Source: Pochonia chlamydosporia 170
Taxonomy: Eukaryota > Ascomycota > Sordariomycetes > Hypocreales > Clavicipitaceae
DNA length: 64,000 nucleotides
Direction: 5' to 3'
Assembly: GCF_001653235.2 (NCBI RefSeq)
Contig: NC_035790.1
Coordinates: forward strand, 6,820,001 to 6,884,000
Of the stretch, positions 56,050 through 64,000 are shown one piece after another. Both the position numbers and the translations under genes were made by a program. Each line of letters begins with the position of its first letter. The stretch's first letter is position 1. Under the pieces are notes generated by a model. That model was not told where the DNA came from, did no database searches, and was given only the letters and a program-made list of their open reading frames with translations.

Positions 56050-57569
56050 CTACAAACCCTCAAAAACACAATTTGCCCTCCGTTCAATATCCCCCGCCCA
56101 CGTCCTCACGTCCTCCGTCCCCGAAACCCCATCATCCGTAACATATGCATCCACAAGCCCATTATCCACCCACTCGAAATACACATTCCTCACCTTCACA
56201 CCCTCTTCACTCTTCACCCCCAATCCGTCCCACGACCCAGTAACCTCACCTACATCATTCTCCTCATGCCCCGGCGCCTCAAACGGGAGTACCTTCTCCT
56301 TCTCACTGACAACCACCACCTTTACATTCTTGGAGACGTGCCTCGCCGCCAGGACAGCCGGCAACGACCCCGCCTTGTTGCTTACATTTCCGTACTTGTC
56401 GATCAAATCCGCCCCTATGAGAAGTAAGTCCGCGTCATGGGCGGCAATTCCCGCCGCTGCGTCCGTCATCACCGTGATTTCAATGGGGATATTGTGTGAA
56501 GCAGCGTAGGAAGATAGCTTGTAGGCTAGTTTGGCACCTTCGTATAAAGGGCGGGATTCGAGGATGCGAATATCCATTTTGTGAGGGAGCGTGGTGAGCG
56601 CGTGGGTGAGACAGCTTGTTATTGTTGAGCTGGATGATAGTGTGACGATGTTTATGGGTTTCTCTGGCGGATATTGCTGGAGAAAGGTGGTGAATGAGTT
56701 GGCGATCTTTGAAGTCGATGTTTCTCGTTGTTGACCAAGGTCTTCTAACGAGGTGACGATATCCTCTACTGTTCTCTGAGATAACCCATCGTTCTTCATC
56801 TTCGCGTGAATAGTCTCCAAACTTGAGAGCATGACACTCAGGATGGGTGCTCCCATGCTCTCCCGCCCATTCTTCCACAAATGCCACGCTACCCTTCGCA
56901 CATTTGCCCACCAAATTTCCTCGTCTGCCATATCTAGTTGCTTTAACACGCGGATAAACACCCCGAGTGCAATACCAGCTAACTGCCGCGCACCACTCTC
57001 ATGATCTGCCTGTAACTGCGTCAAACCGCCATCTAGAGTCGTCGACGCAGGACCGCCCAGATCAAACACGAACCACACCCTTCTTAAACTTTCTAGTAGT
57101 CTAGGAACACCAGGGAAAGATTCGTCCGTAACGGCAGAAGGATCAAACCATTCGTAGCTGTCGTGCTCCCAGTCAATCTTAATCTGAGAAGGGTCACACC
57201 CGAAGATGAATCCAAACGGGTTGATAGTCCATTCGCGCTGGATGGACTCATCGACAAAGGAATACGGCTTTCCCTTCCGGAAGAGCAACGAAGAAGGTGT
57301 AAGTGTGGTTTCTTCGTGGATTTCTCGCCACGCCGTTGCGAGGGGGTTGGCGTCCGTGGATTCTATGGAGCCCGATACGGGTGCGTATTTGTGTCTGGGG
57401 AAATGGTTAATGAGTGTTGGGCGTGCAGGAGGAGAGTGACAAACTGGTATGTTCGGACTTTATCGCTTCGTTTGAAGAGGGCTACTTTTGGGACGGTGTT
57501 GGGGGTCTTGTCCTTGGGGAATTGGAAGATGAAACTGACGGCTACGGAACGTTTTGTGAGTTCCGCCAT
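56050..57569 (-). CDS. Nudix domain fused to eIF2B-like (isomerase-fold) domain
   Basis: 489-aa fusion protein. Exons on the minus strand: 57445..57569 and 56050..57394; the 50-nt intron has a GTTTGT donor, ATTAACC branch and CCCAG acceptor and joins VRTYQ to HKYAPVSGS. The N-terminal 130 residues are Nudix-like: SGSIESTDANPLATAWREIHEETTL fits a degenerate Nudix box whose REIHEET core is kept while the first Glu and the final Gly are not, so hydrolase activity is uncertain. From about residue 160 the protein is related to eIF2B alpha/beta/delta and ribose-1,5-bisphosphate isomerases (LLLIGADLIDKYGNVSNKAGS is the hallmark). True eIF2B subunits lack a Nudix part, so this is probably a metabolic or regulatory enzyme. 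An ATG at 57614 gives 15 extra residues. Confidence 0.88.
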
Positions 57570-58047
57570 TTTGGGTGCGTTGTGAGACCGGTTTGGTGAC
57601 GGCGGTATCTTCAAGCACGGTTTGGGTTGTAAAAGAGGCCAAGTTTTGATGGTTTATGCACAAAGCTTATGAGAACATTTGAACGTTTGGCTGGGTATCA
57701 TCGGATTGAGTGGTGGCAGGTGTTACAGCATGACGTTGGCATGGCGTGGTCAAGACTTGAACTCAAATGACAATTGGTGGGGACGACACAACCTACATCA
57801 ACAGCAAGGCAAAGGGACAAGTTGTATCCAATAATCTTAGTAAATTAAGGCATAAACTACCGTGCTTAGGAAAATTCGTAACATCCAATTCTCTGCTCTC
57901 ATGACAAAGGTATAAAAGTCGTCTAACTAAAAAAAATAATGACCTCGGGGCCGTGATATCCTTTGCAAAAACCAACTCTCTCCGAAATATTCGCCAAATC
58001 TCTAGACTAAAAAAAAAATATGCCTCCTCCATGCGTATAAATCGTAT
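57570..58047. other. intergenic region
   Basis: Between two minus-strand genes: promoter of the Nudix/eIF2B-like gene and 3' end of the transcription factor gene. No gene is visible. Confidence 0.5.
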
Positions 58048-60449
58048 TTATTCATTCACATAATTGTTGTAAATTGGCCAATCGTCGCCCATCCACGTCA
58101 CTAATTCGTCGTAGAGCACGGGATCGTCCCCTATTGGCATGGGAGGCGGCGGAAGATCTTGTGAACCAAGGTGTGGTGCTATGGGTGGCGCCGATGAAGA
58201 CGCCATGCCAAGCATTGGATCACGGCCCACGGGTGCGGTCAGTCTTTCCACCAAATTGCGAAGCTCTTGAAGCGTTTCGGCACAGCGTTGACCATCTGTG
58301 TTGCCCTTGGAGGCAGCTTCCAGCATCTTCTCGATGGCGTAATCGACGTCGTTCATAGCGGCAATGGCATCCTCTTGTGTAGATTGCTCTCTGAAAACTA
58401 AGGGCCGAAGAATAAGGCAGACAGCAGCATGGAAAATAAAATGCAACCCTGCATGCAAAGTCTTGCGGTGGCCGTTCAATGTCGAAAGATGTCGAGCGAG
58501 TACCGCGTTACGTGATGCGGCGGAAATGCAGCATTTGAGATGCTCAACCTGTGGGACACTGTCCATTGTTGTAGTTTGAGCCATTAAACGATCAGCAACT
58601 GCGCGTTTGACCGCAGATAGAAAGAGTGGTCGAATAGCCACGATGAGAAGTTGGTTGTATCTCATATGAAGCAAGCAACTTGCTGGGTCATTACTTAATC
58701 CGTCGGTAAGCTGCAAGGTCGGTGGCAGGGCAGACTGCCATTGTTCAAGCATCCAAATGGCGTTGTCTGGTTGACGAGTTCCGGCTTCAATCTTCGCTGA
58801 GTGATAAGTGTTGCCAACAACATGGCCCGATATGCGAGAAAGCTCGACATGAGCCCTAAGCCCGGAGGCAGAAGGCATCGACCTGTAAGAATCGTCAGCG
58901 TCTTTCCTCTCCTCAGTTAGATGTGTGTTTGCATACGGTTCGTCTGCTGGCAATGGCAATTGGATGGCCTCATCCGTAATTGTGGGAGGTCGCCCAGTGA
59001 GACAGCTCAACCATCGGTCAAGACAGTAGACAGACCAAAAAACTCTCTTGCCTCGCTCGTCAACCCAACCTCTGTGCGCTCCGAGCATGATGCTAATGTG
59101 CATGGCAGCAGTAACATACATGTAGGCTGCATCTGGGCGGTTTGTCTCGACAAGATAGAAGCTCATCATGGCAAGAGATGCGACATCACCAATGGTACGG
59201 CGCTTGATCTCTAAGGGATTGCCAAGGAGCATAGCCGCCCGCGCATAATAAGGCTCACTCAGAGATGGGTGGGAATCCGAGCTTGGTGGTGGCTGCGTCG
59301 TGGTGCTTTGGCATGCAACGGCGAGGGCAGCATGATAGAAAGCGAGATGTCGATACGCACTCAGATCTGTCTCCGGCGAGGGTGAGGCTGGAGCCCGAAT
59401 TGGAACTGTGCCCAAGTCTCCCCACCAGTAGATACCACCACTCGGCCACTGACCACCACCGTCCTGGATGAAGTGTCGCAACTCGGATAAGACGACTGCT
59501 ATGGTGCTGTCAGGCGGTAGCCACAGAGGGTTCACTGCATGATTGAGCGGGCGCTGGTCGTCGACGGTGTAGTTCCCCAGGCTTGACAAGAAGTTACTCT
59601 GGTCAACTCTGGCAGGATGATCTTGGGGTGAGGTGGGTAGAGCTGCACCCATCAACTCCTTGAGGTGATCCAAGAAGGTGGCACCCGAGGTTTCCCCCAT
59701 ATATCTGCCCATGCCATCGGCATCTTGAAGCAAGCGGCCGGGACTAAGAACTTGGTCATCATCGGTGGGTTCGGTCTTGATAGAGTTGGTTCCTGATGGG
59801 TGACTGGGAGTCGTGTTGGCCGCTCCATTAGCCGACTGAATGGCACTCGCGAACGGGCTCGTTGAGGATGAGGACTCGGGGCTGGCGGCGTGATGCAAAA
59901 GCTCTTGGCGTCTCGTCGGATCAGCTACCGCATCTTGCAAGGCTTTCTCGTAGACTTCAACCTTCTTTCGCAAGTCATCCAGCTCGGCTCGAGGTACGGA
60001 GACCTTCTCTACAACTGTCGGGTACACACAGTCGCGGGAGGTCGAGGCGCATTGGCTGCAAGGGCGATCTCCAGAGCACTTAATTCGGCGGACATTACAG
60101 CTATTGCACCTACTCGAGGTCGTCCGAGAAGAGGACACGGATTAGCCAACAGTCGACGTCTGTGCTAACGAGGTGAAGTATCTTTGAAAGCCCCGATGGT
60201 GGCACTCAGCCATTTTGCCCATTGTCTCAACCCCCACCAGTTCACGCTCAGCCAGGAACGTGGACTACGGGGATAATTTTCCAATCGAGCCAAGTACAAA
60301 ATGCGCCAATGAACCACAAACAAATACAAGGGAAGGACAATGACTTACGCCGTGGCCACTCGTTTGCGATGCTCGGGGGCTACCTTGTGGCGCCGAGGGT
60401 TGACAGGAAGTCGCTGAGAAGGTCGACGATCGCCATGGTCAAGTTGCAT
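58048..60449 (-). CDS. Zn2Cys6 transcription factor with fungal_trans domain
   Basis: 720-aa fungal binuclear zinc cluster regulator. Exons on the minus strand: 60349..60449 and 58048..60109, joined across a 239-nt intron (GTAAGT to GAGTAG). The join makes RVATACNSCNVRRIKCSGDRPC; the zinc cluster uses C35, C38, C45, C51, C54 and C61, spacing C-x2-C-x6-C-x5-C-x2-C-x6-C. Without exon 1 the start would fall on a GTG inside the acceptor region. A short coiled coil follows (RAELDDLRKKVEVYEKAL), then Ser/Thr-rich linkers and a fungal_trans (PF04082-like) region about residues 260-480 (YYARAAMLLGNPLEIKRR, VFWSVYCLDRWLSCLTGRPP). The C-terminus is acidic and aromatic (DELVTWMGDDWPIYNNY), a possible activation region. 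The target pathway is unknown. Confidence 0.9.
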
Positions 60450-63400
60450 CTTTCTTCGCGACAAGCTAGGTGACACTGGGTACGAGGCACCTTGGTTTCG
60501 TGCCGGGACTATATTACGTGGAAGACGCAGACAAAGTTTAAGCTTTCCTTTTCTTTATTTGCAAGGAAGGTCGGACTGCAAAAATAAAAACAAAAATAGA
60601 AAAAAAAAGGCCGACTAGGGCGAGACTGTTTGGATAGGTAATAGTGAAAAGTGGCGGGGTAAAAAATAACGCCAAAACCAACCCGAGAGACGGGGCGTGG
60701 AGATAAGAAGGGCTTATGATATTTTATTTCTGCAATTGGAGGAGCATGAAGCTGATGGGAACTGATGCAAACAAGAAGCAGGCATAAGTAAGTGCGAAAG
60801 AAGCGTACCTATATTATGGTAATGAGGCGCTGAATGGCAAGATGTCACAATTCCTGGCATCCCATCTCCCCCACCTACGGAGGGCTATTGCACAATCAAT
60901 CGGAGACAAGAGCAAGGCAAATTGAAAAAAAAAAAGTCGAAAAGATTGTGGAGAGAATGACGACAGTGAAGCGAAAGGCGGTACGTCGACAATCGTAATG
61001 TGATGCGTGCCTGGCTTGCCCAGTTTGAGTGTGGCCGGGGAATGACTGGGAAGATAGATCGGAGGTGTGACGAGGAAGCCTCGTAGGGCTGCACGCACGT
61101 TGACGAAAAAGCTGTTGGTCTCCGTCCCCGAGTATGGGTTCTGGAGTTCTGGAGTTGTGGGGGTGGAAATGAATGAGAGGCCAGTTGACGTGGACGGATG
61201 GGATATCTGACAGGAGGGGGGATGAAGATGAAGACGCCAGCAAGCAAGTTGCAGATGTCTGGTGTGAGTGGACGCAGGTGCAGACGCGGACGTCGTCGTG
61301 GACGTCTGCCTTTGTCTGGCCAGACTGATTAATTACCTAGGTAGTTAGTGATTTCGGGGTGTGAGGTTGTGTCGGAATTGGGTTGAAACTGAGGGGTAGA
61401 AGGGGGAAAAAGAAGAGATGGATTGTTTCGAGACGAACGAATCTTTTTCTTCCTTCTCTCGTTGTTGTTCCTCTCCCCTTCCTCATCGTATTTGGAGGCT
61501 GTTTAAGCTCAGACTAATCAATACATGAGGCGAAGCGCCAAACCATTGAATCAACCGAATTGTAAGCAGGCACATGGGGCATTTTGGTCAAAACTGATGC
61601 AATCGAAACCAACTCCGAAGCCGCTTTGCAACCAAGGCACCATACCATGACCATGGTCCTTGAAATTGAAGCCACTTGACCCGACTTGACTTTACAAATG
61701 CTGTTGGAGTGACATGTTGGTCCCATCCATCCAACCATCCTGGGAACTTGGCTTAATTCTTCAACATTGAACCCACTTGGACACATGGGGCCAGGGGTCC
61801 ATCGCATCCATCACATCCCTCGCGCTCAATCCCACGACTCCATCAAACCACACGATTGGATCGCCAGTGGTGCGGAGGAGGGGAATTGTGAAAAAGAGCC
61901 AATGTCGAAATCTCGTCAAGACAAGGCTCTAGCACAGCCTCATTCTCATTAGGACTAAAACATGCGATGCATCCAACGGACTGCCCAAAGCTGTTATCGG
62001 AGCAAGAGATCAAACAATCCATTGGCTTTCCGTTGGAGCAAGCAATATCAAAAGTTGGGGATTCCACTGACCTTCTCCAAATTCCAAGCCGAGCACCGAA
62101 GCCGAGCTTGTCATGGCCCAAGAAGAAGCTGACGGCGCGCCTGGATGCCTGTCTCCTGTCTGAATCTTCAACGGTCTGGTGCCCCCATAATAACGGGGAG
62201 GAGAGGAGACCGAGACGCCGAAAGAAGAAGCAAAAGTGCAAAGGATGGAGCCCGGACGGCCGAGACGGGGCTGAAGGTCAGGCGAGCAGTAAGATCAAGA
62301 ATTTATTTTATTTTATTTTATTTTTTTGGTTTTTTGGTTTTTTGTTCCGGCCAGAAACAATACAGCACCTCGAGATGAGCGTTCTGATATCTTGCATGCG
62401 GCAGATGCTGTGTGCATTGATACCAAAGCTTGGTTGCAAATTGCTCTTCAACCAAGGTAATTTGGTCACAGAAAGGTTGGCAACCCTGCCTCGCTTAACG
62501 ACCAGCTGAGGCAAGGCCAGGCATCAATTGGATCAAGTATCGGACTGAACCTCCGTCAAGTGGCTCATGCGACAACATACAGCGATTGAATGTAGAATGG
62601 CTTGCCGTTGTCGGCCATTTCTTTGTCGTTTATCTCGGAATTTATCAGGTTCATGATCTCTCGGCATATCGCCTGAATCACAGCAAGCCGTCGCATAAAG
62701 CGACGTCCAAAATTAGCCCAACATCACGTCCACTCTCACGAGACAGGAAGCATTTACCGTTGTTCGTCGTTCCTTCCAAGTGAACTCTGTACGAGCATGA
62801 GACATGCATTGTAGCAAGAACTGCAAACTACAAAGTGTCTGGTCGGAGTCAAGCTCCTCGGATGCTCGTCCGATGCAGCCAGAACCCACTGATGCTCGAC
62901 AATGGCCGCTATCAAACAAATTGGTTTGTCAGACACTTTGACTCCCTGCATTGAGACATGAGATCCAGCTTCACATCGCCGCCGCCTCATGTGGCTTCTC
63001 CTCCTCCGACATGCTCAATGTCGTCCCAATGCAGCCTAGCGGGCCCTTTGTCAACGCTTGTGCCACGCCTCACCAGCGCAATCGTCCACGCACGCACGTC
63101 GTGTCCCACACGCAATTCACCCAATGGCCCACGGGCCGAAACCTGCAAGGTCAGGGCACTTGACTGTTGTTGGCGATATGCGTGACTGCAACCTGGTTGA
63201 TACAGAGGCGGGAAGTCATTTGATTCGTGAGTTTTACCTTTTCAATCGTCACTTCTCCAACGTGATGATGAGTCACACCCGTGGCAGCTGCACCACTAGT
63301 GACTGTGAACGAACGGTGGCATTATCAACTCGCTAACTCAGATCAATGGCCTTGACGTTGGGAAATGTCCGTATCCTGTTGCTCTTGGTCTGGGGCGATC

Positions 63401-64000
63401 AAAGAATCGACTTGGTTCATAGAAAGCTGGACAATTTCCAATGTGCCTGCGGACTTTCTCCCATTAGAACGGGCTCAGAAGGACTGATAACCGACCCGGA
63501 AGTTGGCAAACCTTTCCCCAGATTTCGATCTATCTCCGCGGGCTACTTCACATCTTCTGCATTGCCCCAGGGTTTCACAACTCCAGTCACATAAGCTGCC
63601 TTGATCGCCAGGAGGCTGTGCAATAAGAGGTCGGCCATTGCAATCCTTTGTCGGCGGTAATCGGCGGACGGCTTTGTGTTGCCTTACTTTGATCGGAGAT
63701 ATTTCCATCCGCCATACTCGTCGCACACGAGCTTGTCCTCAGGATCGTAGGGATCAACACTTGGCAATCTGGACCTAGTTTGGGGAAAAGCTTGTCTGAA
63801 CGCCATCAACAACATTGGTGGATCCATGGCCGGAAAATATACAAATGGTACCCCCTACCCTACAGCAAATGTCGACTTACACAGACTTCAAAAACCTATC
63901 CACCGGCTCAACTTCGATAGAGGGTTTGTCTTGCTATAATAGCAATTAGCATAATATTAACGTAACTACAAATTTACTGAAGGGGTGACATTAAAACAAC
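60450..64000. other. right end: no gene seen
   Basis: 3.55 kb with no supportable gene; probably the promoter of the transcription factor and sequence towards the next gene. It contains poly-A and poly-T runs, a palindromic ACCTAGGTAGTTA motif at 61332..61350, and a T-rich repeat at 62303..62345. Short open frames on both strands have no family features. Confidence 0.5.
62303..62345. repeat. TTTTA and GGTTTTTT repeats
   Basis: ttatt/ttttatt pentamer units followed by ggttttttggttttttg. Simple T-rich repeat without gene context. Confidence 0.7.

Noticed and set aside
61843..62509. Opposed open frames of 132 and 180 codons at the right end
   Set aside because: They overlap on both strands, the longer runs through a T-rich repeat, and neither has recognisable domains.

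Overview
The window looks like nuclear DNA from a filamentous ascomycete, most likely a sordariomycete and probably Hypocreales (inferred from protein families and gene structure, not from a search). Genes are separate rather than in operons. Introns are short (mostly 50-120 nt, GTRWGT donors, CTAAC-like branch sites, YAG acceptors), and pyrimidine-rich leaders precede many starts. I see no rRNA, tRNA, CRISPR array, intact transposon or prokaryotic feature. I traced 21 protein genes and rebuilt exon joins by hand from splice signals and reading frame; none has been checked against RNA.

Layout. 0.4-3.6 kb: HIR1, a histone chaperone. 4.5-14.3 kb: four consecutive Golgi or sugar-nucleotide genes: a divergent GT15 mannosyltransferase, a GT90/CAP10 glycosyltransferase, a UDP-sugar transporter, and a GMPPA-type GDP-mannose pyrophosphorylase homologue. 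15.9-19.0 kb: a dynamin/Mx-like GTPase. 21.4-29.0 kb: an MFS sugar porter, a DUF336/YBR137W-like protein, an unrecognised membrane-anchored protein and a secreted Thr/Val-repeat protein. 29.4-30.0 kb: a LAMTOR1/Ego1-like lysosomal adaptor. 30.0-42.4 kb: a 12.4 kb gene-poor stretch of ordinary base composition holding only one supportable gene, a six-cysteine small protein, plus microsatellites and splice signals without an obvious coding frame. 42.4-60.4 kb: a dense housekeeping block with an F-box protein, a ZNF830-like zinc finger protein, MED7, a BYE1-like PHD/TFIIS/SPOC protein, proteasome alpha-3 (PRE9), DPP1-like lipid phosphatase, URN1-like WW/FF splicing factor, a Nudix/eIF2B-like fusion and a Zn2Cys6 transcription factor. 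60.5-64 kb: no gene seen.

Functional links. The four glycosylation genes could act in one route: GDP-mannose supply or its regulation, Golgi nucleotide-sugar import, and two type II glycosyltransferases. HIR1, MED7, the BYE1-like protein and URN1-like protein belong to chromatin, transcription and splicing, and the LAMTOR1-like protein to TORC1 signalling. The most unusual places are the gene-poor region with its six-cysteine protein and opposed spliced transcripts, two introns of 3n length without stops (in HIR1 and the BYE1-like gene), a 30-nt microexon between two 95-nt introns, and palindromic motifs that recur between genes.
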